A DNA stretch of 64,000 nt from Proliferodiscus dingleyae (taxonomy: Eukaryota > Ascomycota > Leotiomycetes > Helotiales > Lachnaceae). The stretch covers positions 620,001-684,000 of the forward strand of contig QYAK01000003.1 of NCBI GenBank assembly GCA_003988795.1, in the 5' to 3' direction. The notes under the pieces were generated by a model. The model made no database searches. It was not told the origin of the DNA and saw only the letters and a program-made list of their open reading frames with translations. Position numbers and translations under genes: made by a program. Of this stretch, positions 11,616-23,914 are shown piece after piece. Positions within the stretch are counted from its first letter, which is position 1, and the number at the start of each line of letters is the position of its first letter.

Positions 11616-12426
11616 ATGCCCACTCATTTGAGCAAAACCCGCAAGCAGTACGTTAAACCCCCCTCTAGTACGTCCAGAGGCTTTGGAGAGAGTCGTGGTA
11701 CGACTGGTGGGTTCCTGGTGAAGGGGACAATTCTCGCCCGAGGACAAGTCCAGCAAAGAGGGAATTCGAGCCGATTTATATGGAGGAACAGTGATAGATA
11801 GACAGGGGATATTCGCTGACTTTATTCAAATAGCCGCGGTCATGTTTCCGCAGGTAAAGGTCGTGTAGGAAAGCACCGCAAGCACCCTGGTGGTCGAGGT
11901 TTGGCTGGTGGACAACACCACCACAGGACGAACATGGACAAGTACCATCCCGGTTACTTTGGAAAGGTCGGCATGCGGTATTTCCACAGACAGGGCAACC
12001 ACTTCTGGAAGCCCGTTATCAATTTGGACAAGGTACGTTATGTTCCTGAGAATGTGAAGGAAGGGACTCTGCGGCGGGGACGGACACAAGGAAAAGCCAG
12101 GATCAGCAGCGTTTTTAAGAGGGCGATGGCTGTGCGTGATTGTGCACTGGATTGGGGACAATGGACAGATCAGTGCGTGTGAAAGATAAATTCTGACAGC
12201 ATAACAGCTTTGGTCCCTCGTACCCGCCGAGAAGCGCGACGAATACCTCGCCGGCAACAAGAAAGACACCGTCCCCGTCCTCGATCTCCTCCCTCTCGGC
12301 TACTCCAAAGTCCTTGGCAAGGGCAGAATCCCAGAAGTTCCTCTAGTTGTACGTGCGAGATGGTTCAGCAAGGAGGCGGAGCGGAAGATCACTGAGGCCG
12401 GTGGTGTTGTCGAATTGGTTGCATAA
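11616..12426 (+). CDS. RPL28: 60S ribosomal protein L28 (uL15, L27a)
   Basis: Exons 11616-11647, 11834-12032 and 12208-12426 encode 149 residues, the normal length of fungal uL15. The first exon codes only MPTHLSKTRK plus two bases, and its 186-nt intron starts gtacgt. The protein then reads RGHVSAGKGRVGKHRKHPGGR and GGQHHHRTNMDKYHPGYFGK, diagnostic for this family. The C-terminal domain ends GGVVELVA. It is an integral protein of the large cytosolic subunit near the exit-tunnel region. The two long introns (186 and 175 nt) exceed those of neighbouring genes, as is common in ribosomal-protein genes. It is convergent with the CDC7 homolog. The family is certain; the small first exon is set by phase and by the conserved HRGH junction. 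Confidence 0.97.
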
Positions 12427-12737
12427 ATGAGAATTTTTCTGCTTGGGGGCATGGTGCATGAAACTGTGGACGGAATTTATGGCTTGCGCGAAAGATATGG
12501 CTATGGGAGTTCATATGAATAAAAGCACAAACCGAGATACTAAACCACGTTCCATCTTATGTTTGAAGTGGACGGTCATCGTTTTTGTGATTGTGTTTTG
12601 AATTATCGCGTGAAGCTATGTCGGTATCTTGAATTGACAAGACATTGCTAATATATACATGAATATCTGACCCCTCCAAATGCTAGCGCCACTGGACGCC
12701 GTGAGAAACGCATCCCATGGTAGTTTATTACATGTTA
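12427..12737. other. Convergent 3' region between RPL28 and CDC7
   Basis: 311 bp shared by the 3' ends of two convergent genes. It is AT-rich with TATATA-like stretches suited to 3'-end formation and has no coding frame. Confidence 0.5.
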
Positions 12738-14212
12738 TTAAGCCTCTAGCATGTCCATTGCATCATCTTCAGGACACACATCCTCTCTCAGAAACTCATG
12801 CTCCAGCGCTTCAGCAGCGCTGATGCGCTCATTTGGGTCAAGTTCCAAGCACCGCTCCAGGAATCGAACAGCCATCTTCTCTTCATCTGAAAGAGGCTGT
12901 TCGGGTAAGTCAGTGCCGTTGTCGTTTCTGCATGTTGACCACAGGATAATCTTCTCAAAATTAAAGCCTCTGTCGCCAATGGTCGGAACGTTTGTCTCTA
13001 ACAAAGTGCCATGAAGATGCCCGCATCGTTTCATCTTCTTGACGCCGAAAATGGTCGCGATCTCAATCATGGCCTCGATATCGTCGGTGGAGTTGAAGAA
13101 CGGGAATCGCCGAGATAGGATAGTTAGAAGAATCACTCCCGCAGACCAGATGTCGATCTTCGTGGTCTGAGCTGTACATTTGAACAGCACTTCAGGGGCT
13201 CGGAACCCTCTAGTACCAGCACGATTTGCGCGTCGCGATGGCCGAGAATCATTCTTGGGATAACCGCTTGAAGGGCCCATCGCAACAGCGACGCTACTTT
13301 GTAAGCGGCGCCGCCGCTCTTCAGATTTCTGAGATCCTCCTTCGCAAAGACATGGCTTGTGATCTGTTCCTTCTCTCTCCGCTAACCCAAAATCCACCAG
13401 CACGCCTCGTCTTTTGGAGGGGTCATATAAGAAATTGGTGGGCTTGATGTCTCGATGTAGAATTCCCTGCTCGTGCGTAGCTGCGAGAGCCCTAAAGAGT
13501 GACCGGAAGTATATCTGCATGTCCTTCACGTTCATGTTCCTGAAATAATCCCGGAAATCCATGTGCTTAAAGTACGGTAATACGGCGACGACCTGATCTG
13601 TATGTCGAAACGCCGTAATCAGAGGACAGACGGAATCACAGCCCTGCAGACTGTTGAGGAGTTCGATCTCGTTAAGAATCCGTAGCGGGCTACTTGTGAC
13701 GTAGATTTTCTTGATGGCAACATATTTGGGTCGCCGTCGTTGCTGAGAGTATTCATCCATCTCCTGCAGGCCGGTCCGACGCTTCTTTAATGGTGGAGAT
13801 ATCCATTTTGAGTTTTCCTTCTCCTCGAGATCCCAGTCATTGTCATAGTGCTCATATAAGAGATCTTCTGCCTTGTATACAGTTGAGAAAGTGCCTATGA
13901 TGTGTTAGTATGCAACTGGATATCACTGGTAGTTTACATACCCTCTCCAATACGACCAATTAGTCGAAAACGGTCCTTTATTCCTTTAAAAGTCTCCTGG
14001 AACTTAATCATGTCCTCCTGTACAACAGGATCGACAGCCTTTTCACTATCCTCAGAGTCATCCGAGTAGTCCTCTTCTTGTTGTTCATCCTCATTCTCGT
14101 CACCTCGTGACTCTTCCATGGCTTCGTCCTCCACATTACTCTCGTCCAACACGTCGTGGTGAATCTCGAAAGGCGCCGGAGTCTTCGCGTTTCGTGGACG
14201 TACTGTTGCCAT
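12738..14212 (-). CDS. CDC7: Cdc7-type serine/threonine kinase (DDK catalytic subunit)
   Basis: Exons 14212-13942 and 13894-12738 (intron of 47 nt, gtatgt...catag) give 475 residues. The first 60 residues form an acidic tract. The kinase domain starts at IGRIGEGTFSTVYKAEDL (Gly loop), has VAIKKI (catalytic Lys), the loop HRDIKPTNFLYD, DFGLAE in place of DFG-only, and GTRGFRAPEVL as activation-segment end. The long insert between DFGLAE and GTRGFRAPE, rich in Arg and Ser, is the Cdc7 kinase insert. With its Dbf4 regulatory subunit this kinase phosphorylates MCM helicase to fire replication origins in the nucleus. It is divergent from the condensin subunit gene across 292 bp. Confidence 0.96.
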
Positions 14213-14504
14213 TCCGAAGCCCCAATTCCCCCACTTTGATCAAGATACAATAGCTGGAGCGACGACCGATAACACACTTTGCAAGTTGTTGCCAATTGGT
14301 TGTTTGGGCCGGCTGCAGGGTGTTTCGCGGGGTGTCAATACAAATGCTGCACTAAGCCTATTTCTGCACAAAGTCAACAAACTAATCGCGTCCTCCTCGG
14401 CCGATTTGCACAACACCACCAACTTGCGTTATTCTCAATAAGACAATAGCTCAGCTTGTTGATGTTTTTCCTGTGCAGTATAGCTTTGCGGCTGAATTGC
14501 TATC
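14213..14504. promoter_or_regulatory. Divergent promoter of CDC7 and condensin subunit 1
   Basis: 292 bp separate the two start codons. It holds a CCAAT-box pair in palindromic form (GCCAATTGG, around 14291) and a TTTCGCG heptamer at 14323-14329 that resembles E2F/SBF-type G1/S sites, plus CGCGTC near 14388. Site identity is by eye only. Confidence 0.45.
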
Positions 14505-17500
14505 ATGGACACAATACAATTCGACATCAATGATGCTCTTAAGCACTACATGAGCGATCCCGCGACGATTACTACCACAGAAGCAGATTCCAATCTTGTC
14601 GACTGCGAAAATGATCCTGACTCCCTCACCAGCTCTCTGATCAACACCGTTCTTAATCCCATCGTTGATTCGGTCGCGGAAAATCCAGATGCTATCACGA
14701 GGAGTTCAATTTTTGATTCTCTGCAGTTTCTACTAAAGTGCGCCCCAGTTTCTCTTCAATCCAGTCACAAGTACCTCTCAGGACCAAACTCTGAACTCTT
14801 AAAACTCTCTAGATCATCTACTTTTTTACCCACGCATGCCTTAAGCAAGATTTTCGACCTTGTTATCTCAGGGCTTTCTACCGAAGCAGACGTCATACAT
14901 CACGATCTTGAATCCGACGAGCAGGAACTCGTATCACATCACAAGCAACTCTTAGAGGTCTTTGGCTTCCTACTACAATGGACCATCGCGGCGGTTGAGA
15001 CAAAAGCGGCAGAGAAATCGAGCACGGCGCCGGCGGCGAGAGGACGAGGCAAGGGTGCAAAGGCTAAAGCTGCTGGGAAGGATAAGGATGGGAATTGGGA
15101 TTCCTCGGCCCAGCTGCAAACCGCCCTCGATGTTATGTGCAAGGTGCTAAAGTTGAAGCTTTCAAAGATTTTCCTCACGACTTCGGAAAGAGACACATTT
15201 GTTAGTCTGTTCACTCGACCTGTGTACATGGTTCTCGAGAGTGAACAAAGAGTTAAGACTACGGCGATCCGGATGCATGCATTCAAAGTTCTATGCATAG
15301 CTATCAAGCATCATGGTCATGGATATGGTAAGACGGACTCTGACGCACGAAAGCGCCAAATTTACTAATAGTAATCTTTAGCTGCGCAAATTTCTATCGT
15401 GCAAAATTTGACGTACTTCGAGCACCTCGCAGAGCCTATGGCAGAGTTTCTGCATATTCTTGCCGAGCAGTATGACTATCCACAGCTCGCGGACGAAGTC
15501 CTTCGGGAGCTGAGTAACAAAGAATTCAACAGCAATGACACTAAAGGGCCAAAATCGGTTTCTTCGTTCCTTGTTAAGCTCTCGGAGCTTTCACCAAGGC
15601 TAGTCATCAAGCAGATGACAATGCTAGCAAAGCAGCTAGATAGCGAGTCCCATGCACTTCGATGTGCTCTCATTGAAGTTTGCGGTAACCTGTTGGCTGA
15701 TCTCAGTAAACAGGAAGAGCGAGGTGATAACTACAAGTCACAGTTGAACGCCTTCTTCGATGTCTTAGAAGAGCGTTTCTTAGATATTAATCCATATTGT
15801 AGATGTCGAACCATCCAAGTCTACGTCAAGCTTTGCGATCTTGAGCAAAAATTTCCCAAAAGGAGGCAGAAGGCGGCAGAGTTAGCGGTACGAAGCTTGG
15901 AAGACAAGAGCAGCAATGTGCGCAGAAATGCGATCAAGCTTCTTGGATCTCTGATCAAAACGCATCCGTTCAGCATTATGCACGGATCGCAGCTGTCAAT
16001 GAAAGAGTGGAACACTCGACTAGACGCGGTGGACACGGAACTGAATGCGCTCAAGCCTCCAGCTGGAACACCCGGCCTTGCGGACAAGACTGAGGTTGCC
16101 GTGGATACACAACTGCTCGACGATGCAACCCAGATCGAATCTGACTCTCCGCAGAAGCCAATGACTGATGAACAAAAAATTGCTGCCGTGAAGAAGGCTC
16201 AAGAGGAGGCGGCTACTTCCGAGGCTGTCAACAAGCTGAATTTGACAAGAAGGTATTACGTGGAGGCCCTTAAGTTCATTGAGGTGCTACATGAAGCAAC
16301 CCGCACAATATGCCAATTGCTAGGGTCAAAGAACAAGAGCGAGGTCATTGAGGCTATGGACTACTTCGAAATCGGTGATGCCTACAATATTGAGCAGAAC
16401 AAGCTGGGAATCCGACGAATGTTGCGACTCATCTGGACTAAAGGCAACAGTGACGAAGGGAAAGGTGTCCAGAATCATCTAATTGAGTGCTATAAGCGTC
16501 TCTTCTTTGAAGCTCCAGATGCTTATAATAGCAACGATGCCGCAAATTATATTGCTAGGAATATGATTAGTCTAACGTTTGGTGCTACCCCTGCTGAATT
16601 GACGTCTCTCGAGCAGCTTCTGAGCACTATGATGAAGGCGAATCATGTATCCGAGCTGGTGGTGCAGAAGCTCTGGCAGGTTTATGGTGTACAAAAGAGG
16701 GAGATCTCGAAGAGCCAGCGACGAGGCGCAATCATCGTCCTTGGCATGCTTGCTACAGCCAAGCCAGAGATAGTTGTTGGTGAGATGGAAACCATGCTTC
16801 GAATTGGTTTGGGCAGCCTTGGCCGCTCTGACCTGCAATTGGCCAAGCATACTTGCGTCGCACTCCGAAGAATCAATCCCACCGGCCGCCAGGCAAAAGA
16901 GACTAATGTTCAGCCTTCGAAGCTCACAAACGATCATGCCGTTCTCACCAAGCTCGCAGCGATTATCGAAATCGAGTCGGACAACAAGGAATGGTATGGT
17001 GTTGCTGAACAAGCTATCAGTGCAATTTATACCCTTTCTAAGCACCCAGATGTTCTTTGCTCTGAAATATTGAGAAGAAAGACCCGGCATGTCTTCCAAC
17101 GACGAGTTGCGAAGACCCCAGAGCCAGAACAAGCTGGGGAAGCTACACAGCTCGCATCTCCACCTCCCGAGGAAAGTGTGCAGCCTGTAGAAGCCGAGAA
17201 GAAAATGAAGGGAGCGGTCGCTTTGTCACAGCTCCTATTCATTGTCGGACACGTCGCTATTAAGCAAATTGTTCATTTGGAGCTTTGCGAGCTTGACTTC
17301 AAAAGAAGAAAACTCGAGGCCGAGAAGAACAAGCCTACTTCAGAATCTGCATCTGATAAGGCAGCCAAAGAGGCAGCCGATGATTTAGATGCGATTGGTG
17401 GCACAACTGAGGATGACTTCACTGAAGCAATGGCTCATATTCGGGAGCGAGAACTTTTATACGGCGAGAACTCCCTCCTTGCCAACTTTGGGCCCTTGGT

Positions 17501-18269
17501 GTCTGAGATATGCTCCAACAATACTACCTACAAGGACCGCAACCTTCAAGCGGCTGCCACGCTCTGCCTAGCTAAGCTCATGTGTGTCAGCTCCGAATAC
17601 TGCGAGGCGAACCTCCCTCTTCTCATTACAATCCTCGAGCGCTCGAGAGATCCCATCACCCGCTCAAATGTCGTGATCGCTCTCGGGGATATGGCAGTTT
17701 GCTTTAACCACCTCATCGACGAGAACACCGACTTTTTGTACCGTCGTTTGAACGACAACGACGCCAGCGTGAAACGAACTTGTCTCATGACACTCACGTT
17801 TCTCATTCTCGCGGGTCAAGTGAAGGTCAAAGGCCAGTTGGGAGAAATGGCAAAGTGTCTTGAGGATGACGATAAACGCATTGCGGATCTTAGTCGCATG
17901 TTCTTTACGGAATTGAGTACAAAAGATAACGCAGTGTACAATCATTTTGTGGACATGTTTAGTTTGTTGTCAGCGGAGCAAGATTTAGATGAGGACTCAC
18001 TTAAAAGAATCATCAAGTTTCTGGCCGGCTTTATTGAAAAGGTTTGCTTTCTCCAATACACAGTAGGCGGATGGACAGAATACTAATAAGAGAATCAGGA
18101 CAAGCATGCGAAACAACTCGCCGAAAAACTCGCCGCCAGACTGGCTAGATGCGAGACCGAGAGACAGTGGAATGATGTCGCGTATGCTCTTGGTCTGTTG
18201 CAGCATAAAAATGAAGACATCACGAAGATGGTCGCCGGCGGGTTCAAAATCGTGCAAGCTAATGCGTGA
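14505..18269 (+). CDS. YCS4: Condensin complex subunit 1 (CAP-D2/Ycs4/Cnd1)
   Basis: Exons 14505-15327, 15382-18041 and 18099-18269 encode 1217 residues, normal for this subunit. The last intron has a perfect tactaataag branch site. The N-terminal Cnd1_N region covers roughly residues 60-200. A low-complexity Gly/Ala/Lys insert lies near residue 180. HEAT repeats fill the middle (for example RCRTIQVYVKL and RRNAIKLLGSLI). The conserved Cnd1 domain near residues 1000-1150 reads RDPITRSNVVIALGDMAVCF and VKRTCLMTLTFLIL. The protein is a HEAT-repeat regulatory subunit that, with SMC2/SMC4 and the kleisin, compacts mitotic chromosomes. The C-terminus is short and lacks a long disordered tail. It shares a promoter with CDC7, another cell-cycle gene. 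Confidence 0.96.
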
Positions 18270-18492
18270 AAGTGTTTGTGATGTAGGATGCTTGTACGAT
18301 CTTACTGTGGGCGGTTGGAATGGCGTTCGGGAAGACTGTGGTTTGTGTAATGAGTTGATGAATGCATGCTTTATTGCCCAGAAATTTGTATTGGTTTGCT
18401 GTCCCTCCTCTATCTGCCTAGAACATAGTATCAATAAGCTTGGCCTCTACATCAAACATATTCTAATTAAGAACTACAGACCCCGCCTCATA

Positions 18493-21003
18493 TCATCCAT
18501 TAAGTCCCAAACTCTCGATTGCACTGACCATCTCCCCAACCTGGGCACCTAAATCAATTTTTCCCTCACTCAAATACTCCTCTACGCCCACACGACACCC
18601 TGTCAACGCTTCGTACATCTTCCTTGCCGCTATCTCGCACTGACCAGCCAGCTCTCTTTTCCCCATCATCTCGTATCCCTCCATCGCATGCTTCACTGCA
18701 TGACAAGTCTCCGAATTAACCAAGCCCCTATCAAAATCTAGCACTAATCTTCCACTCCTCACCGGATCTACGAAACCGAAATTACGGATCGTTTCGAGCG
18801 CATACTTTGTGGCTTTGGAAGCATTTTGCGAGGCGCGGTAAGCGTCGGTGAGCCAAATGGTGGGATGCACGAGGAGGAGGCGCGGCAGTGAAGCGTAAAT
18901 CCTAGGCTCATATAGATCTTCAAGTTTCCTGGTGAGGCGTTCGATGTGCCGGATGGTAGTGCCGGTGATCTTATGAGGGGCTTTCAAGGCTTCAGATTTG
19001 ATCTTGTTGGCGAGGTCTCTGCGTTTGATGTGCATTGTGTCGGGACTCGCTTTTTCTCCATCACATAGCCGGCAGGTGCAAGAAAAGTCCCAGCTTGCGG
19101 GAAAGAGGTTACGGCGATAGGTAACAGATGCGTCCGGAGTCATGTATTGCTGTGTTATTTCCGTGCCGGCAGGGATTGTGGTGAGAGCACGGATGGCCAT
19201 CATGTCGCCAATGAAAGAGCGGGCGCAGTTTGGCAAGCATGAGTGGTTGATGTAGGAGGCTTTCGTCCAAAGGCCGGTGGAGAGAGCAGATTCGCTAGCT
19301 GTCGGATTGGGTTTCATGAGATCGCGGGAAACTCGGGGACTACTAAAGCAATTCTTGATACGGATGGCTTCGACGAGAAAGCTAGGAAGGTTAGATTGAT
19401 CGTGGAATTGAATGAGAAGGTTGCATACGTGTCGATGACAGGAACTCCATCTACTAAAGTCCCTTCCTTTCCACTTCTAATATACTTTCCACCATCCAAG
19501 TCAAAGAAGCGTGAGGCGAGATGAGGGTTGTCGTATAGCTTCTGGACCAGCCGCAAAAATAAAGTTGCTTGGGCAGGCCGTTGGGTCCGAGTGTTATTGT
19601 TCAGATTGAAAAGAACAAGGGGGTTCGGCTCGTCCGCAGAGTACATATCTGGTAGACAAAATGCCTTCTCGCAGAGAACCAGGCTTCCGGCGGCAATATC
19701 TCGTTTAGCAAAGAGACCTCGCCCGGCATGAGATGTAACACCAATGGCAGTGTCCTGACTGAAATCCGCATGATCTAGATCAAGGTGATGCTCATTTACA
19801 GACACTGACATTTGATCAAAATCGTAGTTGCCCTTCTGTTCTTCATCGATGCGAGCTAGCACTTGAAGCAGATCATTCCCGCACTTCAAATCGTTCGGAT
19901 TGACCTTCAATGCTGCTTCAAAAAAGTGCTTGCTTTCCGAGTAATCTCTTAGTGAGTATGCTGCCCTTCCAGCTGCATAGTACGACTTTGCATCCTGCCT
20001 GTTTCCAGTACGTGATGCCAGAGCATCTTCCTTCGCATTCTGAAAGCGCTCAAATGTAAGATTTGCATAGGCGCGTTTCCTGTATGTGTCATGAATGAAG
20101 AGTTGATCAACTTTAGAGCTTTTATCTATGGCTTGAGTATAGCTGTGAGCGTCAGCGTCGAATAATTACTGTATTTATTAGTATCGGGCTTCGAAGCCGA
20201 AAGCTTTAATGCCCAATCCTTGGCTTGCTAATTATCTGAAACCACATTTGCAAGAGAAAATATAAAATTGTATTCAAACCTACCACTCAATGGCTGAAGA
20301 ATACTTCTTTTCTAGGTAAGCTTCATCGCCGGCATTTCTCCATTCCAAGGCTGTAATTTCCTTCTTTTCAGCAACAAATTGCATGATCATCGATACAGCA
20401 GGATCATCCCCCCTCAGAACAGCAATGTCAGAAGGGTGATCGACCCGGATAACATAATCGTTGTCTTCACTGAATTGCACGTAGGGCTCCTTGATAACCA
20501 CTGTGCTATTCTGGGGAAGGCTCGAACCAAATGCCTGTTGGCTTCCATCTTGAAACCCTAAGACTAGCACGGCTATGTTGCCAGTGTCTTCTTGAATGAC
20601 GGTGATAGTCTCCGTAGACTGGTAGGGGGGTGTAATAGTAGTTGCCGCAACAAAACATCCCCGATGATGGGTTTCTAGCTTTAGCTCTGACAGAGAAATC
20701 TAAATGGCTGTTTAGAAACATACGTTTTAAGTCACGATCTGAGCGGGGTACCTTTAGAAGACTATCAAGGCTTGAGATTGATGGCGAGTAGGCAGAAGGC
20801 AGAACCACTTGCTTCGCCGGCTTGACTTCCGTGGATGTCTCATAGAGACTTAGGTTTTCATGATGTTTCTTCAAAATCTCGTCCTTCGAGTGCTTGCGTG
20901 TCGGAGTCTGACCTTGCAGACTACAGGATATCTGATGAACGTATCTCTGAGTGTCAGGTGACACTTCGTAAGTGTTTATCAGTACCTGTGTAGTCTGTGA
21001 CAT
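18493..21003 (-). CDS. TPR-SET domain protein (SMYD/Set5-like putative methyltransferase)
   Basis: Four exons fit in phase: 21003-20752, 20699-20284, 20142-19429 and 19381-18493, giving 756 residues. An N-terminal beta-type region (residues 85-200) precedes TPR-like helices (WRNAGDEAYLEKKYSSAIE and YYAAGRAAYSLRDYSESKHFF). The SET domain starts at GRGLFAKRDIAAGSLVLCEK. It contains the cofactor and active-site motif YINHSCLPNC and GTEITQQY, and is followed by a Cys-rich post-SET element (CTCRLC). A helical C-terminal region ends the protein. Such proteins methylate lysines on histones or other targets using S-adenosylmethionine; the substrate here is not predictable. The third intron (19428-19382) was placed at the acceptor cctag because the nearer acceptors break the frame. 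No MYND zinc finger was seen. It is convergent with the condensin gene. Confidence 0.9.
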
Positions 21004-21991
21004 GCTGCATGGGTAGAATAGAGCAGAAGTTCCCAATGATATTACCTTTGACTCAGAGTATAGAAGCGTTCAGTCCACCTTGCAAAATACTCTGAAAGAT
21101 AAGCATTGTCTACAGCTCTCTAGAAGACAGATAGTACCATAATCAATAAGCTATAAGTGAAACCAGTATGCTTTAGACCTCGACTGACGGCTAAAGGGAG
21201 GGAACCCCACTTAATAACTCTGCGGGTAAATTCCCACGTCAAAGACTCCCTTTGAGCCGCACTTGCGTAGACGAGGGTAATCTTGGGAGGAACCGAATGA
21301 TTTCATTCGAGATTTGGGCGCGCTTGAGCCTCCAGCCCGGTAAACCCCTGCAAGTGACGATGAGAGGACTTGCAAGACGCCCGGAGTGTGCGGCCCATCA
21401 TGTTCAAAGAGAGGCTATGTGTACTTAACAGGATCCTCGTAACCTTACAGACTACGCCGGTATGAGATGCGATGAGGCAGGGATAGTCTACCTCTGGAGA
21501 TGTAGCAATCAGCTCCACGGAAGGAGTCTCCATAGATACTCATGAACAAGGGGGACGATGGCGCAGACCTTGCTGTGGAATCTCGAAAAGGGTGCATGGA
21601 GCGTGTAAACATATAATCGCGTATAGGCCAAGGGCTGAGAAGAAGAAATCATCAATAGTGTTTACAAGATCCCTGACTTCAATAAGGTGTTGATCCCAAG
21701 CAACACTAAACTATGTGAATAGACTCCTCTTTGGTCTTCAAAGCAAGATGTCGATGTCGTCTCCTCCGAAAGCTACGGTGGACTTGGACGGTGGATAGTG
21801 GATCGGATAAACGCCGGCCGCGCATAGATTCGTAGCAAGCACAGTGACATAAGCGATTTGCATGTGCTCAAGCTATCAGCGTCACATAGAAAACAAAGCT
21901 CATGACATGATAAAAAAGGTCCAGACGTCTCCAAGAAACCTCTTCCTTCTTCCCTGAATCTCTCTCGACTTCGCGACCGCTTCTCATCACC
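21004..21991. other. Divergent intergenic region, TPR-SET gene / PDAT
   Basis: Nearly 1 kb without a convincing frame on either strand. Short open frames here have no family resemblance. It presumably holds both promoters; no specific site was recognised. Confidence 0.45.
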
Positions 21992-23914
21992 ATGTCCTCT
22001 CTCCGCCGCCGTCTTTTAGGGACTCCCACGCCCGAGTCTTCTCGCGAAGGATCCCCCGCCAAAGCCGAAGAAGTCCGGCTCGCGCCTGTATCAAAGATTA
22101 TAAAGGACCCCTCTAAACACCCAAAGAGAAACAAAAGGCGGAATGGTGTTGTATTTGGTTTGGGTGGATTGTTTGGCATAATTGTGGCAGGATTTTTTGC
22201 CCGCCGCTCCGACTTCGATTTTCCTGAGTTAGGAGATCTAAGCTTGGATAGCATAATGGATGTCTTACCGGCAGGCGTCATACGGGACGCTCGTGATCTA
22301 GCCAGGGGGGAGAGAGAGGCGGTGAATTATGATTCTTTTTCCGTAGGGTTAAATTTACTCTCGCAAGGGGTGAAAGCGAACCTTCCGGTTATCATGGTTC
22401 CAGGCGTGATCTCTACAGGGTTGGAAAGTTGGGGAACGACGAATATCTCGCGGCAGTATTTTAGGAAAAGATTATGGGGGAGTTGGAGCATGATGCGAGC
22501 TCTGGTAACAGATAAAGAGAATTGGAAGAATCATATTATGCTGGACAAGAGGACGGGTTTGGATCCGCCAGGCGGAATCAAATTACGGGCTGCGCAGGGC
22601 TTTGACGCTGCCGATTTCTTCATTACAGGCTACTGGATCTGGAACAAGATTCTGGAAAACCTGGCAACGATCGGATATGATCCGGTGAATAGCTTCACAG
22701 CAGCTTACGATTGGAGACTATCTTATGCAAACCTGGAGGTCAGAGATCAATATTTCACGAGGCTAAAGTCGTACATCGAGATGGCCAATAAAACAGCAGA
22801 CAAAAAGGTCGTTCTTATTTCGCATTCTATGGGAAGCCAAGTGCTGTTTTACTTCTTCCATTGGGTGGCGGCGGCGGACGGCGGCGGAGGTGGTGATGGA
22901 TGGGTTGACAAACATATCGATTCTTGGATCAATATAAGTGGCTGTATGCTTGGTGCTTTGAAGGGCCTGCCTGCTGTGCTCTCGGGAGAGATGAAAGACA
23001 CTGCTCAACTGAACGCATTCGCAGTGTATGGTCTTGAGAAATTTCTGAGCAAGGAAGAACGAGCTCAGATTTTCAGAGCAATGCCTGGAATCAGCTCTAT
23101 GCTCCCTATTGGAGGAAACGCCGTGTGGGGAAATGAGACATGGGCGCCTGATGACCTTCCGGGCCAGAATGTCAGCTTTGGGCCGTTTTTGAACTTCAAA
23201 CACGTAAATGGCTCAAAGACTTACCAAAATCTGACTGTGGAGGACAGTCTATCGTATCTATTGGATAATGCAGAGCCATGGTACCGGGATCAGGTGAGAG
23301 GTAGTTATTCTCATGGCGTTGCGCAGACCTCTGCAAAGGTTGAGGTCAACGAGAAGGATCCCAGAAAATGGATAAACCCTCTCGAAACCCGTTTACCTCT
23401 TGCTCCCAACTTGAAGATATATTGCTTTTACGGTTAGTGCTTCTCGTCCGACTTATTTCAGTCATCCTAATATAGTCTAGGGATCGGTAAACCAGCGGAA
23501 CGCTCTTATTTCTACCACCAGCCTAGGAGTCCCTTATCTTCACTCAACATCACTATTGATACTGAGCTAACCAGTGGCAAAATCGACCATGGTGTGGTAC
23601 TTGGTGAAGGTGATGGTACCGTTAATTTATTGTCCTTAGGTTACATGTGTAACCACGGCTGGAATATTCATCGCTATAACCCGGCTGGCGTCAAAGTCAA
23701 GGTACATGAGATGCTCCACGAGCCTGAGCGCTTCAGTCCTCGCGGGGGCCCAAATACCGGTGACCACGTCGATATTCTCGGACGCCAAAGTCTGAATGAC
23801 ATGATTCTTCGAATTGCTGCCGGGAAAGGGGACCAGATCCAGGAAAATGTCGTCAGTGACATCAAGACATATTCGGAAAAGGTGAAAATTATGGAAGAAC
23901 CTGGGTATTCATAA
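21992..23914 (+). CDS. LRO1: Phospholipid:diacylglycerol acyltransferase (PDAT, Lro1 type)
   Basis: Exons 21992-23432 and 23481-23914 (48-nt intron) encode 624 residues. A basic cytosolic head (KHPKRNKRRNG) is followed by one membrane segment, VVFGLGGLFGIIVAGFFA (about residues 52-69), giving an ER type II topology with a lumenal LCAT-like catalytic domain. The lipase elbow is SHSMGSQ (Ser near residue 278). The Asp of the triad is probably in EGDGTVN and the His in DHVDILG, both in the second exon. VPGVISTGLESWG is the oxyanion region of the family. The enzyme moves an acyl chain from a phospholipid to diacylglycerol, making triacylglycerol for lipid droplets. A poly-Gly insert (GGGGGDGW) sits just after the active-site Ser. 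Confidence 0.96.
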
